Origin: Corynebacterium capitovis DSM 44611
Lineage (GTDB): Bacteria > Actinomycetota > Actinomycetes > Mycobacteriales > Mycobacteriaceae
Length of the DNA stretch: 64,000 bases
NCBI RefSeq assembly: GCF_030440535.1
Contig: NZ_CP047117.1
Location: forward strand, 1,612,001-1,676,000
Reading direction: 5' to 3'
Shown here: positions 25,452 to 35,229 of the stretch, piece by piece
How positions within the stretch are numbered: the first letter of the stretch is position 1
How the letters are laid out: every line of letters starts with the position of its first letter
Made by a program: the position numbers and the translations under genes
The notes under the pieces: generated by a model
Database searches by the model: none
Told to the model about the DNA's origin: nothing
Seen by the model: the letters and a program-made list of their open reading frames with translations, nothing else

Positions 25452-26246
25452 GTGACACTGACGAAGCGCTCCATGATCCACGGCGGGCGCGAACGAACCT
25501 GGGTGGAGGTCGCGCAGGGGCGGGCCGAGACCCTCCTTCTCTTCCTCCACGGCTCCCAGCAATCCGCCACCGTGGCCCGCCACTTCACCGCGCGCACCTT
25601 CGACGCATTCGCCGCGCGGAACTGCACCGTCGTCTACCCCAACGGCGTCGGACACCACTTCAACGACCTACGCGTCGGCTTAGCCGAGAGCGCCCGCACG
25701 CTGGGTATCGACGACGTCGGTTTCCTCACCGAGCTCGTGTCACGCTACGACGTCTCCCGCGTGATCGGCTGCGGATTTTCCAACGGCGGGCAGATGCTCA
25801 TTCGCATGCTTTTCGACGCCCCCGCGTCCCTCCACGGCGTCGCCCTGTTCGGCGCCTCTGCGCCGGCCGAAGGCAACGCCATCTGCGGCCCGGCGGCGTG
25901 GGTTCCCACCCCCGTCCTCGCGGTGCAGGGCACCGCCGACCCCATCGTTCCCTACGCCGGTGGCGAGGCCGGGATCGGCGGCCGAAACCGCGGCATGACG
26001 CGCTCTGCGCTCGATTCCGCGGCCTACTTCGCCTCGCTCAACGGCGCGCCGCGCCATGAAACCTCGCAGGCCCGAGACGGCGTGCGCGTCGACCGCTGGA
26101 CAGGAGGCGCGGCCCCGGTCGAGTTGTGGAGCGTCGAAGGAATGGGCCACGTCGTGCCAGCCCCGAACACACTCGACCCCAGCCTGGGCCCCGGGACGGA
26201 CAAGGTGGTGGGCGCGGAGCTCGTCGCTACGTTCTTTGGGCTCTAA
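25452..26246 (+). CDS. Alpha/beta hydrolase of the PHB depolymerase/LpqC-like esterase family
   Basis: A 264-residue esterase-family protein. [15 protein letters not shown] provides the oxyanion region, GFSNGGQM the nucleophile elbow, TADPIVPY the acidic region and GMGHVVPAP the catalytic His. The pattern resembles feruloyl esterase/PHB depolymerase proteins such as mycobacterial LpqC, but no lipobox is present, so it may be cytoplasmic. GTG start 3 bases after the znuB stop, so likely transcribed with the zinc operon although no zinc role is evident. Ends tail to tail with rlmB with a 4-base overlap. Confidence 0.75.
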   Translation: MTLTKRSMIHGGRERTWVEVAQGRAETLLLFLHGSQQSATVARHFTARTFDAFAARNCTVVYPNGVGHHFNDLRVGLAESARTLGIDDVGFLTELVSRYDVSRVIGCGFSNGGQMLIRMLFDAPASLHGVALFGASAPAEGNAICGPAAWVPTPVLAVQGTADPIVPYAGGEAGIGGRNRGMTRSALDSAAYFASLNGAPRHETSQARDGVRVDRWTGGAAPVELWSVEGMGHVVPAPNTLDPSLGPGTDKVVGAELVATFFGL

Positions 26247-27187
26247 GCCTTCGCTGCGCGGCGCTGGCGGGCGAACTCAGCCAAGGTGACTCCGGCCGCC
26301 ACGGAGGCGTTCAGAGACTCGACCCAGCCCTCCGTCGGGATGGACATGATGACGTCGCAGTTTTCCCTCACCAGGCGGGAGATGCCCTTGCCCTCGGAAC
26401 CGACGACGATGACAACTGGGTCAGTCGCGCCGTCGAAGGTGTCCAGGGTGTGTTCGCCACCCGCGTCAAGGCCGACGACCATGTAGCCGTTGTCCTTAAA
26501 CTCCTTGATCGTGCGCGTGAGGTTCGTCGCCTTCGCCACGGGCAGGCGCGCCGCGGTTCCTGCCGAGGTCCGCCACGCCACGCCGGTGACCTGGGCAGAG
26601 CGACGCTCGGGGATGATCACCCCATGCCCGCCAAACGCCGCGGTGGAGCGGATTACCGCGCCGAGGTTGCGCGGATCGGTGATGTTGTCCAGCATGACAA
26701 ACATGCCGGTCTGACCGCGGTCGCGCACCGCCCCGATGAGGTCGAAGACGTCTGCGTAGACGTAGGGCCGAATGCGAAGCCCGACGCCCTGGTGCAGGCC
26801 GTTGCCGGTCATGTTGTCCAGGTCGGTGCGGGGAACCTCCTGCACGGTGATTCCCTGCGCGGTGGCCAGGGTGACGGCCTCGCTGAGCCGGTCGTCGTGC
26901 CCGGTGCCTTGGGCGACGTAGAGCGCGTCGGCCGGAACCTTGGCCAGCAGGCACTCCACAACCGGGTTGCGCCCCACCACGAGATCGATGCTCTCGCGCT
27001 CGTGCCGCCCCGCCGCCCGGCGCTCCCGCTGCAACTTGCGCTTGTGGGCGGCGTGGTAGACGCGATCTTCTGCCTTCGGGGTCGCCCCCTTGCCCTTCAG
27101 CCCGCGGCGACGCTGGCCACCGGATCCCTTGGCGGCACCCTTCTTGCTGGTCTTTTGGACATCGGGACGCTGGTAGGGCTTTGCCAT
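26243..27187 (-). CDS. rlmB: SpoU/TrmH-family RNA 2'-O-methyltransferase (RlmB type)
   Basis: A 314-residue methyltransferase expected to methylate G2251 of 23S rRNA. Residues 1-70 are a strongly basic extension ([15 protein letters not shown]) typical of actinobacterial members; then a substrate-binding domain ([11 protein letters not shown]), and the knotted SPOUT domain with [32 protein letters not shown] and [15 protein letters not shown]. The start at 27185-27187 has AAGGAA upstream. Same orientation as cysS and 38 bases downstream of it. Target assignment is by family. Confidence 0.9.
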   Translation of the reverse strand: MAKPYQRPDVQKTSKKGAAKGSGGQRRRGLKGKGATPKAEDRVYHAAHKRKLQRERRAAGRHERESIDLVVGRNPVVECLLAKVPADALYVAQGTGHDDRLSEAVTLATAQGITVQEVPRTDLDNMTGNGLHQGVGLRIRPYVYADVFDLIGAVRDRGQTGMFVMLDNITDPRNLGAVIRSTAAFGGHGVIIPERRSAQVTGVAWRTSAGTAARLPVAKATNLTRTIKEFKDNGYMVVGLDAGGEHTLDTFDGATDPVVIVVGSEGKGISRLVRENCDVIMSIPTEGWVESLNASVAAGVTLAEFARQRRAAKA

Positions 27188-27225
27188 GTGTGATCGATTC
27201 CTTGCGTTTTCGGTTGCGTTGTTCT

Positions 27226-28638
27226 TTAGCTCAGGGACCACGTGGGCCCGTCGGGCGTGTCGGTCACTGCGATGCCCGCCGCCGCGAGCCGATCGCGTAC
27301 GTCATCCGCCACCGCCCAGTCTTTGTTCGCCCGTGCCTTTGTCCGCCGCTCCAGCTCGGCGCCGACGAGGACACCGAGGGCGTGCTGCATAGTTTCAGCG
27401 GACCGTTCTGCGCCCGGGCCGGACTCCACCCAGGCCACGGGGTCGATGCCCAGGACATCCGCCATTGCGCGGACCTGCCCCGCGATCTCTCCCGCCTCGG
27501 CGTGTTTGCCCGCTGCCAGGAGCTTATTGCCTTCGCGCACCGAATTGTGAATCTCCGCCAGCGCGCGCGGCACCGCAAAGTCCTCCTCCATAGCGCCCTG
27601 GAAAGCGCCAGTCCAGGTGGTTTTGGCCGGTGCTGTGCCCAGCGCTCCCACCCGCAGGACGAACTCCTCAATGCGCCGGTACCCCGCGGCTGCCTCCTGC
27701 ACGGCTTCGGGGGAGTACTCCAACACGCTGCGGTAATGCGCGGAACCAAGGTAGTAACGCAGCTCCACCGGCCTTACCGCGTCCAGCATGGTGTCGATGC
27801 TTAACACGTTGCCGAGGGATTTGGACATCTTCTCCCCCGCCATGGTGACCCAGTGGTTGTGCATCCAGTACCGGGCGAACCCGTCCCCGGCGGCATGGGA
27901 TTGCGCCTGCTCGTTCTCGTGGTGCGGGAACTGCAGGTCCAACCCGCCACCGTGGATATCGAAGGTGCCGCCGAGGTACCACGTGGCCATCGCGGAGCAT
28001 TCAAGGTGCCAGCCGGGCCGCCCGTCCCCCCACGGCGTGGGCCAGCTCGGCTCGCCGGGTTTCGCCGCCTTCCACAAGGCGAAGTCCAAAGCGGAGCGCT
28101 TGCTTGTCGACGCCCCCTCGCCCTGCTCCATATCCGCCGGGCGGTTCCCGGACAGCGAGCCGTAATCGGTACCGGAGGCAGCGACCCACGCGTTGACATC
28201 GAAATACACTGACCCGTCTGAGGGGTAGGCAAACCCGGCGTCGATCAGGCGGCGCATGTACTCCACCATCTGGGTCACGTGGCCCGTGGCCCGTGGCTCC
28301 ACGGAGGGAGGCAGCACGCCGAGCGTTGCGTAGGCGCGGGAAAACTCCCGCTCGTGCGTCGACACCCACTCCCACCAGGGCCGGTCATGCTCTGCGGCTT
28401 TGGCCAGGATCTTGTCGTCGATGTCGGTGACGTTGCGGACGAACGCGACGTCGTAACCCAGGGCGGTGAACCAGCGGCGCACGATGTCGAAGGCCACGCC
28501 CGAACGCAGGTGCCCGATGTGGGGGGCCGCCTGCGGGGTCGCACCACACACGTACATGGACACCCGGCCCGGTTCGAGGGGGGTGAACTCCCGGAAGCTG
28601 CGGGAGGCGGTGTCAAAGATGCGCTGCTGGGAACTCAC
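27226..28638 (-). CDS. cysS: Cysteine--tRNA ligase
   Basis: Class I aminoacyl-tRNA synthetase (470 residues). The HIGH motif is PHIGHLR, the signature KMSKS is exact (EKMSKSLGN), and zinc ligands include the Cys of YVCGATPQ and the Cys/His of HLECSAMA and HHENEQAQS. Downstream of ispF by 5 bases in a block ispD-ispF-cysS-rlmB that also follows carD in mycobacteria. MshC, the mycothiol paralogue, is excluded by the full-length anticodon-binding C-terminus. Confidence 0.96.
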   Translation of the reverse strand: MSSQQRIFDTASRSFREFTPLEPGRVSMYVCGATPQAAPHIGHLRSGVAFDIVRRWFTALGYDVAFVRNVTDIDDKILAKAAEHDRPWWEWVSTHEREFSRAYATLGVLPPSVEPRATGHVTQMVEYMRRLIDAGFAYPSDGSVYFDVNAWVAASGTDYGSLSGNRPADMEQGEGASTSKRSALDFALWKAAKPGEPSWPTPWGDGRPGWHLECSAMATWYLGGTFDIHGGGLDLQFPHHENEQAQSHAAGDGFARYWMHNHWVTMAGEKMSKSLGNVLSIDTMLDAVRPVELRYYLGSAHYRSVLEYSPEAVQEAAAGYRRIEEFVLRVGALGTAPAKTTWTGAFQGAMEEDFAVPRALAEIHNSVREGNKLLAAGKHAEAGEIAGQVRAMADVLGIDPVAWVESGPGAERSAETMQHALGVLVGAELERRTKARANKDWAVADDVRDRLAAAGIAVTDTPDGPTWSLS

Positions 28639-28643
28639 GCGGT

Positions 28644-29132
28644 CTAGTCTAACTGTCCTGGCAGTTCAACCAGTGCGGTGGCGATGGCCGCGCGCCCCTC
28701 CCCGGATCCGGTAAATCCCATGTGGTCGGTAGTGGTCGCGGACACCGACACCGGCGCGCCGAGGGCCTGCGACAAGACCCGCTCCGCCTCCTCGCGCACA
28801 GGGCCCATGCGGGGGGTCTGGGCGATGAGCTGGACTGAGACGTTGATGACGGTGACGCGGTGGGCGTCGATAAGCTCCCTGAGCTCGGCGAGCAGCCGTG
28901 CCCCCGTCACGCCCTCGTACTCGGGGCGGCCAACGCCGACGAAGGAACCGAGGTCCCCGAGGCCGGCGGCGGAAAGGACTGCGTCGACGACGGCGTGGGT
29001 GACGACGTCGCCGTCGGAGTGCCCCTCACAGCCGCCGACGTCACTGTGGAGGATTCCCGCGATCCAGCACGGCTTAGCGGCCTCGATGCGGTGGGCGTCA
29101 AAGGCGTTGCCGATGCGCAGGTTGGCGGGCAT
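28644..29132 (-). CDS. ispF: 2-C-methyl-D-erythritol 2,4-cyclodiphosphate synthase
   Basis: MEP pathway enzyme forming the cyclodiphosphate precursor of isoprenoids. The 162-residue protein carries the metal ligands in FDAHRIE and the [14 protein letters not shown] block, plus the trimer-fold sequence [13 protein letters not shown]. It follows ispD by 8 bases, matching the common ispD-ispF pair. No fusion of the two genes, unlike some proteobacteria. Confidence 0.96.
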   Translation of the reverse strand: MPANLRIGNAFDAHRIEAAKPCWIAGILHSDVGGCEGHSDGDVVTHAVVDAVLSAAGLGDLGSFVGVGRPEYEGVTGARLLAELRELIDAHRVTVINVSVQLIAQTPRMGPVREEAERVLSQALGAPVSVSATTTDHMGFTGSGEGRAAIATALVELPGQLD

Positions 29133-29140
29133 GGGGGCGT

Positions 29141-29875
29141 CTACCTTTCGTCGGGGGCGGGGCGTGTGGAGGGGACGTCGAAAATCGTCGGTTCTGCCTC
29201 GTCGGTGATGCTCGTGGCCAGGCGCAGGTCGATGGGGGTTGTGACTTTAAACGCCATCGGGTCACCCTGCACCGTGGTTACGTCCACGCCGAACCATTCC
29301 ATCACACTGGCGTCATCGGTGGCGGTGAAACTCGGCGCGGTGCGAAAGTAGGCCTCGTTTGCGGCGCGCAGCGTGCGCAGGTCGAAACCCTGCGGGGTTT
29401 GAACAGCGCGAAGCGCTGCCCGCTCTGGTGTCGATACCACGCGCGGCCCGTCCACGACCTTGACCGTGTCCGCCACGGGGACCACCGGGACGACGGCGTC
29501 GCTACCTGCGAGCACGGCGCGGGTGACGCGGGCGATCATGCCGGGGGGAGTCAGCGCGCGGGCCGCGTCGTGGATGAGGACCACGGCGTCGTCGTAAGGA
29601 ATAGCCCGCAGGCCGTTGAACACCGAGTCTGCCCGCTCCTTGCCACCGTGGGCGAAGGTCACCTCGTGGCCCGCAAGGCACGAGCGCGCGAAGTCATCCA
29701 TCTCGGGGCTGACCAACACGACGATGTCGTCGACGATTTCGGAGGTCTCCATGGCGGTGACGGAGCGCTCCAGCAGGCTCCGCCCGCGCAGCGGGACAAA
29801 CGCCTTGGGCACCGAGGCCCCCAATCGGGTCCCCTGCCCGGCGGCGGCGACAAGCGCAACGACGCGGCGCGACAC
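29141..29875 (-). CDS. ispD: 2-C-methyl-D-erythritol 4-phosphate cytidylyltransferase
   Basis: Transfers CMP to MEP in isoprenoid synthesis. The 244-residue protein has the nucleotide loop [27 protein letters not shown], and IHDAARAL. The C-terminal 15 residues are a Pro/Asp-rich tail. Ten bases downstream of carD in the same direction, as in mycobacteria. Confidence 0.95.
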   Translation of the reverse strand: MSRRVVALVAAAGQGTRLGASVPKAFVPLRGRSLLERSVTAMETSEIVDDIVVLVSPEMDDFARSCLAGHEVTFAHGGKERADSVFNGLRAIPYDDAVVLIHDAARALTPPGMIARVTRAVLAGSDAVVPVVPVADTVKVVDGPRVVSTPERAALRAVQTPQGFDLRTLRAANEAYFRTAPSFTATDDASVMEWFGVDVTTVQGDPMAFKVTTPIDLRLATSITDEAEPTIFDVPSTRPAPDER

Positions 29876-29885
29876 GCCCGGCCCC

Positions 29886-30494
29886 CTAGGTCAGGCCGTC
29901 GGCATCATCGTCGGCGTCATCGGCATCATCGAAGCTCAGATCGTCCAGATCGATGTCGTCTTCCGGCTCGGACTCCGGTGCGAACGAGATGCCCGCGGCC
30001 ACCTGGCGCTCAATGATCTCAGCGATGCCGGACTCCATCTCGTCGGCCTTCTTCTCGTCCACCGGCTGCGCCAGAGCGAGCTCGCCGACGAGGATCTGGC
30101 GCGCCTTGCCTAGCATGCGCTTCTCCCCCGCGGACAGGCCTTTGCCCTGGTCCCGCCGCCACAGGTCGCGGACAACTTCGGCGACCTTGTTGATATCACC
30201 CGAGGCGAGCCTCTCCTGGTTTGCCTTGTAGCGCCGCGACCAGTTCCCGGCCTCTTCCACGTCTGTTTCACGCAGCACGGAGAAGACCTTCTGCAGCCCG
30301 TCCTCATTGACGACGTCGCGCACACCGACCAATTCGGCGTTCTTCACGGGCACGCGCACCTCCAGATCGGACTGGAGAATCGAGAGGACGAGGAAGTCGA
30401 GTGCCTCCCCGCCGATCTCGCGTTGCTCAATGTCGGCGATGCGTGCCGCGCCGTGGTGCGGGTAGACAACAACTTCTCCGACTTTAAAATCCAT
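29886..30494 (-). CDS. carD: CarD-like RNA polymerase-binding transcription factor
   Basis: A 202-residue CarD protein. The N-terminal domain ([19 protein letters not shown]...) binds the RNA polymerase beta subunit, and the helical C-terminal part ([28 protein letters not shown]) contacts promoter DNA and stabilises open complexes, as known from M. tuberculosis. The start has AAGGAG four bases upstream. The C-terminal 30 residues are an acidic Asp-rich tail ([12 protein letters not shown]) longer than in mycobacterial CarD. Confidence 0.95.
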   Translation of the reverse strand: MDFKVGEVVVYPHHGAARIADIEQREIGGEALDFLVLSILQSDLEVRVPVKNAELVGVRDVVNEDGLQKVFSVLRETDVEEAGNWSRRYKANQERLASGDINKVAEVVRDLWRRDQGKGLSAGEKRMLGKARQILVGELALAQPVDEKKADEMESGIAEIIERQVAAGISFAPESEPEDDIDLDDLSFDDADDADDDADGLT

Positions 30495-30764
30495 CAACTC
30501 TCCTTGGTGCCCGTGCTGTAGCCCCACTACCTTAGCACCGGGTCCTCACACCCGGCCCGCCGAGCCCGGCCACCCCCGATTGACCCCCATTGGCCCGCCT
30601 AGAGTGCTGGGAAAGTGTGAGAATGCCCGGCCTCACCGCGTGAAACTGGGAAAACGAGGGGGGCGGGGCTAAGGTTGTTCGCAGAAAGCCAAAAAGCCCA
30701 CATAGCGACGCCTGTTTAGCGCTCCGTTACGTGCCCCGTGAAGATACTTATGGAGGACTCTCAC

Positions 30765-31331
30765 GTGTTGTCCCTCAAGCCGGCGACTGCCGTCTCCGCC
30801 GCCACTGTGACCGCCCTGACCGCCCTGCTCCTCGCGGGCTGCTCCGCCGGCCAGATCACCCAGACCTCCGACCAGGTTGCCGCGGTTGACGGGGCAAGCG
30901 CCTCGGGCACGGCCACAGACGTCTCCGCGCAGGACGTCACCGTCATTGTGCAGGAAGACGGAACCGCTGCGCTGAAGTTCACGGCTTTCAACCAGAACAA
31001 CTCCCGCACCCCGCACCGCCTGCTCAACGCAACCGTCTCCGGCGCCCCCGTGGCCCTGGGCGCGACCTCGGAGATCCCCGCGCAGTGCACCCTGGTCGCC
31101 GACTCCGCGGATTCCATTGAAAGCCTGCCGAAGGCGCCCAACGACTGCATCCAGTACGTTGCAACGACCGTCGATAATCGCAGTTTCGCTTACGGGGGCA
31201 CCGCCCCCGTCGCCCTGACCTTCGACGACGGCAAGCTCGAGGTTCAGGCCCCCGTCTCCGCGCCGATGCTGCCCTCCGGCCAGTCGGCACGGTCGGACAA
31301 CCAGGCTGAGGCAGTCGCCGAGTCGCACTAA
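30765..31331 (+). CDS. Putative lipoprotein, LpqE-like
   Basis: A 188-residue product with a signal peptide ending in the lipobox LLAGC. The mature part is a small beta-rich domain with two Cys (QCTLVAD, NDCIQYV) and a disordered tail. In M. tuberculosis lpqE occupies the same place between carD and radA, so this is the likely counterpart; function unknown. I start at the GTG at 30765 because GGAGG lies eight bases upstream. A 270-base gap separates it from carD and should hold both divergent promoters. A terminator follows. Confidence 0.75.
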   Translation: MLSLKPATAVSAATVTALTALLLAGCSAGQITQTSDQVAAVDGASASGTATDVSAQDVTVIVQEDGTAALKFTAFNQNNSRTPHRLLNATVSGAPVALGATSEIPAQCTLVADSADSIESLPKAPNDCIQYVATTVDNRSFAYGGTAPVALTFDDGKLEVQAPVSAPMLPSGQSARSDNQAEAVAESH

Positions 31332-31344
31332 GCTTTTCGACGGC

Positions 31345-31379
31345 ACCCGCCCCGGGCTCTCGCCTGTGGCGGGTTTTTT
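31345..31379 (+). terminator. Rho-independent terminator after the LpqE-like gene
   Basis: ACCCGCC (31345-31351) pairs with GGCGGGT (31368-31374), followed by a run of six T. It starts 14 bases after the stop codon and separates this gene from radA. Confidence 0.8.
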
Positions 31380-31410
31380 GCGCGCACCGGGCCGTGTCTG
31401 GCCCGTCACT

Positions 31411-31416
31411 TAGAGT
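31411..31416 (+). promoter_or_regulatory. Candidate -10 element, radA (leaderless)
   Basis: TAGAGT followed by six bases and the ATG at 31423. The spacing puts the transcription start at the A of that ATG, favouring it over the ATG at 31417. No ribosome site. Confidence 0.45.
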
Positions 31417-31422
31417 ATGCGC

Positions 31423-32805
31423 ATGGCGAAAAAGCAACGCGTCGTGCATACCTGCTCCGAGTGCGGTTACTCCTCCCCGAAGTGGCTGGGCCGCTGCCCA
31501 GAGTGCGGGTCATGGGGCACTTTGCAGGAGGAAACTCCGCTCACCGCCGCGGCGCCGGCGCCGCCCGGTGCCACGCGTCTGGTAGCGCTCACGCCCGCCT
31601 CACCGGCAAGCCCGATCACGGAGGTCGACGCAGCAGCGGGGCGCACCATGCCCTCTGGGATCGGGGAGCTCGACCGTGTCCTCGGCTCCGGCGTCGTGCC
31701 CGGTTCGGTCGTGCTGATGGCGGGAGAACCCGGGGTTGGCAAGTCCACCTTGCTGCTGGAGGTTGCCTCGCGCTGGTCCCAAGTGGACGCACGCACCGCC
31801 CTCTACGTCACCGCGGAGGAATCCGCAGGGCAGGTTCGCGCGCGTGCCGAGCGCACTGGGGCGCTCCACCAGACCCTTTACCTCGCCGCGGAGTCCAACC
31901 TCGACGTCGTGTTCGGCCACGTCCAGCAGGTCAAGCCCTCCCTGCTGGTGGTGGACTCTGTGCAGACAATGATCGCGGCGGGGGTTGAGGGCGTGCCGGG
32001 CGGGGTGGCGCAATCCCGCGCCGTCACCGCAGCGCTGACCACCTTGGCAAAAACCTCCAACATTCCGGTTTTCCTGGTCGGGCACGTAACCAAAGACGGC
32101 AACGTGGCCGGGCCGCGGGTGCTGGAGCACCTCGTCGACGTCGTGTTGAACTTTGAGGGCGACAGGCAGTCAAGCCTGCGCCTGCTGCGCGGCATCAAGA
32201 ATCGGTTCGGCGCGACGGACGAGGTCGGTTGCTTCGAGCAGACGTCCGAGGGCATCCGTGAGGTGCCCGACCCCTCGGCGTTGTTTCTCTCCCACCGTGG
32301 CCAGACCCCCGATGGCTCCGCCGTCACCGTGGCGATGGACGGGGTACGCCCCATCCTGGCGGAGGTGCAGTCTCTCACCGTCGATCCGGTGAATAAGAGC
32401 CCGCGCCGCGTGGTCACGGGCCTGGACTTCAACCGGGTCCCCATGGTCCTGGCCGTATTGCAGGCGCGCTGCGGTGAGCGGACCAACGACAAGGACGCGT
32501 ACGTCGCCACAGTGGGGGGCATGCGCATCTCAGAAACCGCCATGGACTTGCCTGTCGCGCTTGCCACCTGGTCGAGCCTGCACGAGCGGCCCCTGCCAGA
32601 GAAAACCGTTGTGGTGGGGGAGGTGGGCCTGGCTGGAGAGTTGCGGCAGGTTCCCAACCTGGCCAGGAGGCTGCAGGAGGCAGCTCGGCTGGGGTACGAG
32701 CGCGCGATTGTTCCCGCTGGGGAGCCGGTCGCCGTGGGCGGGATGCGCATCGAGCGGCCCCGCACGCTGCGCGAGGCGATCGCGCTGGTCGCCGGAGGTG
32801 CCTGA
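31423..32805 (+). CDS. radA: DNA repair protein RadA
   Basis: A 460-residue RecA-like ATPase that promotes branch migration of recombination intermediates. It has an N-terminal four-Cys zinc finger (CSECGYSSPKWLGRCPECG), Walker A GEPGVGKSTLL, the RadA-specific KNRFG motif and a C-terminal Lon-protease-like domain with VVGEVGLAGELRQVPN. Start placed at the second ATG on promoter spacing; the first adds two codons. Followed 23 bases later by disA, a conserved actinobacterial pairing. Confidence 0.96.
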   Translation: MAKKQRVVHTCSECGYSSPKWLGRCPECGSWGTLQEETPLTAAAPAPPGATRLVALTPASPASPITEVDAAAGRTMPSGIGELDRVLGSGVVPGSVVLMAGEPGVGKSTLLLEVASRWSQVDARTALYVTAEESAGQVRARAERTGALHQTLYLAAESNLDVVFGHVQQVKPSLLVVDSVQTMIAAGVEGVPGGVAQSRAVTAALTTLAKTSNIPVFLVGHVTKDGNVAGPRVLEHLVDVVLNFEGDRQSSLRLLRGIKNRFGATDEVGCFEQTSEGIREVPDPSALFLSHRGQTPDGSAVTVAMDGVRPILAEVQSLTVDPVNKSPRRVVTGLDFNRVPMVLAVLQARCGERTNDKDAYVATVGGMRISETAMDLPVALATWSSLHERPLPEKTVVVGEVGLAGELRQVPNLARRLQEAARLGYERAIVPAGEPVAVGGMRIERPRTLREAIALVAGGA

Positions 32806-32828
32806 GTACCCGCGGTTAAGATGGCCCC

Positions 32829-33899
32829 ATGACGGAATCCGCCACACCAGGTGAAGGTGGGCCGGCAGACCTGCGCGAGACGTTGCAGACTCTGGCCCCT
32901 GGCACTGCCCTCCGCGACGGGCTGGAGCGCATTAAGAGTGGGCGCACTGGCGGGCTCGTCGTGATCGGTGACACCGCCGAACTCGACGACATCTGCGACG
33001 GCGGGATCACCTTCGACATCCCCTTTCAGCCCACCATGCTGAGGGAGCTGAGCAAGATGGACGGTGCGGTCGTCCTCTCCTCGGACGCTGCCCGGATTAC
33101 TCGCGCGAACGTGCAACTCGTGCCGTCCCCGTCGTACCCCACCGTGGAATCGGGCACCCGCCACCGCGCCGCCGAGCGCACGGCGCTGCAGACGGGCCTG
33201 CCGGTGGTGTCTGTCTCGGCGTCCATGAGCACCCTCACCCTCTACGCGCAAGGCCAGCGCCACCCGCTGGAGCAGCCCGCCGTTTTGCTCCAACGCGCGA
33301 ACCAGGCCTTGTCGACGGTGGAGCGCTACCGCACCCGGCTAGACATGGCCAACCAGCGGTTATTCGTGGCCGAGATGAACAATTACGCCACGGTGGGTGA
33401 CGTGTTGAACGTGCTGCAGCGTCAGATCATGATGGAGCGTGCCGCCAACGACATGGACGAAAACATCGTGGAGCTGGGGGTGGACGCGCGCCAGCTCACG
33501 CTCCAGCTGACGGAGCTGCGCGGGGCGGCCGACGACCTTGACCTGCTTGTTCGAGATTACATTGTCGCGGATGCGGTGCCCGACGATGACCGCGTGGCCG
33601 ACACCCTCGCCGCACTGGCCGCGCTGCCAGATTCCGAGCTACTCAACTCCCCTTCCCTGGCTCGGGTTCTGGGCCTGCCGGCCACGGAGGAGAACTTCAT
33701 GGAGGGGGTCGTCCCGCGCGGGTACCGCGCGCTCTCGCGCATCCCCCGCGTGCAACGCTTCCTCATGGACCACATCGTCGCGGAGTTCGCGGAGTTGCCC
33801 TCGCTCATTCGCGCCGAGCCCGAGGATATCGTGGCCGCCGAGCGCGTCTCGCCCTTGTGGGCGCGGCACATTTACGACGGCCTGCGCCGGCTGAGCTAG
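32829..33899 (+). CDS. disA: DNA integrity scanning protein DisA (diadenylate cyclase)
   Basis: Makes cyclic di-AMP and senses branched DNA. The DAC domain (about 15-150) shows DGAVVLSSD and the catalytic RHR motif in GTRHRAAERTA; a helical spine follows, and a C-terminal helix-hairpin-helix region (GYRALSRIPRVQRFLMDHIV) would bind DNA. 356 residues is the usual length. Its partner RadA inhibits DisA in Bacillus; here the two are adjacent and probably co-transcribed. No c-di-AMP phosphodiesterase lies in the window. Confidence 0.96.
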   Translation: MTESATPGEGGPADLRETLQTLAPGTALRDGLERIKSGRTGGLVVIGDTAELDDICDGGITFDIPFQPTMLRELSKMDGAVVLSSDAARITRANVQLVPSPSYPTVESGTRHRAAERTALQTGLPVVSVSASMSTLTLYAQGQRHPLEQPAVLLQRANQALSTVERYRTRLDMANQRLFVAEMNNYATVGDVLNVLQRQIMMERAANDMDENIVELGVDARQLTLQLTELRGAADDLDLLVRDYIVADAVPDDDRVADTLAALAALPDSELLNSPSLARVLGLPATEENFMEGVVPRGYRALSRIPRVQRFLMDHIVAEFAELPSLIRAEPEDIVAAERVSPLWARHIYDGLRRLS

Positions 33900-33905
33900 A
33901 GCGCC

Positions 33906-34604
33906 TTATCGCAGCGCGAAGTCGGCGGGGTCCGAAGCCCGGTTGCCGATCACCGCGTGGAGGTAGTACGAACCCGCGGGCACGGCCTGGCGGTTCGTAC
34001 AGCGGCCGGGCTGGGAGTCGTTTCGGGACCACACGGCCTCGAACTCGCGGGGCTTGCCCGGCGCGAATGTCTCCGACCCAGTGAGGACGGCGGCGTGGCA
34101 GTCCGTATCCGACCACACTCGCTGGTTCGTGGCCATGTTGTAGACCTCAAAGCGGAGCTGGTTGGCCGTGAGATCGATGACGCAGTCGACGGCTGTTGGG
34201 TTTTCCACCGTCATAAAGAAGTCGGGCTGCTTGTGTGCGTCGTAACTCGGCTCGCTCGTCCGAGCGGAGATCTTCAGATCCTCTAAAGCGCAGGAGTTCT
34301 TGCCCGCCGCAGCGTTCGCTGAAGTGGTCGTCGATGGTGTGGACCCCGTCGTTGTCGCGCTCGCCGTCGTCGTTTCCTCTGACACCGTGACGGTCGGTTC
34401 GGTGACGACGGTGTCAGGCACCACCGTTGTCGTATCGCTGCCCTGATCGGATGACCCCGAGCGCGCCCACGCCGTCAAACCCCAGATGAGGAGGGCGAGG
34501 AGGACCAGCACAATCCCGAAGGCCGCAAAGCGGCGGCGGCGGTAGATCTCGGGCGGCAGGGGCCTCGGGGTGGTCGGCTTCTGCGGAGGGCGGCGGTACG
34601 TCAC
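33906..34604 (-). CDS. Single-pass membrane protein with extracytoplasmic domain (Rv3587c-like)
   Basis: A 232-residue protein: Pro/Arg-rich cytoplasmic start, one transmembrane helix at about 26-48, a Ser/Thr-rich stalk (about 50-95), then a compact beta domain with four Cys (SCALED, DCVIDL, DTDCHA, GRCTNRQ) likely forming two disulfides. It lies between disA and the carbonic anhydrase gene exactly where M. tuberculosis has Rv3587c, a conserved membrane protein of unknown function. Convergent with disA. Confidence 0.75.
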   Translation of the reverse strand: MTYRRPPQKPTTPRPLPPEIYRRRRFAAFGIVLVLLALLIWGLTAWARSGSSDQGSDTTTVVPDTVVTEPTVTVSEETTTASATTTGSTPSTTTSANAAAGKNSCALEDLKISARTSEPSYDAHKQPDFFMTVENPTAVDCVIDLTANQLRFEVYNMATNQRVWSDTDCHAAVLTGSETFAPGKPREFEAVWSRNDSQPGRCTNRQAVPAGSYYLHAVIGNRASDPADFALR

Positions 34605-34614
34605 GCGAGCAATT

Positions 34615-35229
34615 TTAGCGGGCGAAACGCTCCAAAACGGGCTCGACGCGGCCGTCTTCTAGTCGGTATCGAGCGGCGACGACGCCCAGCGTCCCAGCGT
34701 CAAGTCCGTCGCGGACCGCGGGAACGCGGTCGATGAGGTGCTCAGCCGTGATCCGTGCGTGCTCCTTTTCCACCCCGGCGCGGCCCTCGGCGCCATGCGC
34801 CTGAGCCTCGATCACGCTGGGGGCGATCTTTTCGACGAACACCCGCTGCAACCCCACAGGCACCACGGCGTCCTCCACGGCTGTGACCGCAGCGCCAACC
34901 GCGCCGCAGGCCTCGTGGCTCAGCACGATGACCAGCTTCACACCGAGGGTCTCCACCGCGAAATCGAGGGATCCAGACACGGTCGCATCCACGCAGGCCC
35001 CCGCGGTGCGGATGACGAAGATGTCGCCCAGCCCGGCATCGAAGAGCATCTCCACCGGCACGCGCGAGTCCGAACACCCGAGGACCGCCGCGACGGGGGC
35101 CTGCCCGCCACGCAGTTCTTCTCGACGATTGCGGTCCGAATTGGGCCGCACCACCGAGTCATCGGCGAAACGCTGGTTGCCCTCGAGGAGCTGGGTCCAC
35201 ACGGCGAGGGGTGATGTCACAGTGGTCAT
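34615..35229 (-). CDS. Beta-class carbonic anhydrase
   Basis: A 204-residue enzyme interconverting CO2 and bicarbonate. Zinc ligands and the catalytic Asp-Arg pair are seen in LGCSDSRVPVE and LSHEACGAV; LEGNQRFADD is the usual N-terminal helix. I start at the ATG at 35227-35229, which shares a CATG with the divergent mutY ATG; the in-frame ATG at 35250 would overlap mutY further. A CACAAT hexamer seven bases upstream suggests a leaderless message. Adjacent 10 bases downstream to the Rv3587c-like gene. Confidence 0.93.
   Translation of the reverse strand: MTTVTSPLAVWTQLLEGNQRFADDSVVRPNSDRNRREELRGGQAPVAAVLGCSDSRVPVEMLFDAGLGDIFVIRTAGACVDATVSGSLDFAVETLGVKLVIVLSHEACGAVGAAVTAVEDAVVPVGLQRVFVEKIAPSVIEAQAHGAEGRAGVEKEHARITAEHLIDRVPAVRDGLDAGTLGVVAARYRLEDGRVEPVLERFAR

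Noticed and set aside
30660..30700. Possible SigH promoter (GGAA...GTT) before the LpqE-like gene
   Set aside because: Spacing is at the edge of the accepted range and a TAAGGT housekeeping -10 could explain the same bases; too weak to list.
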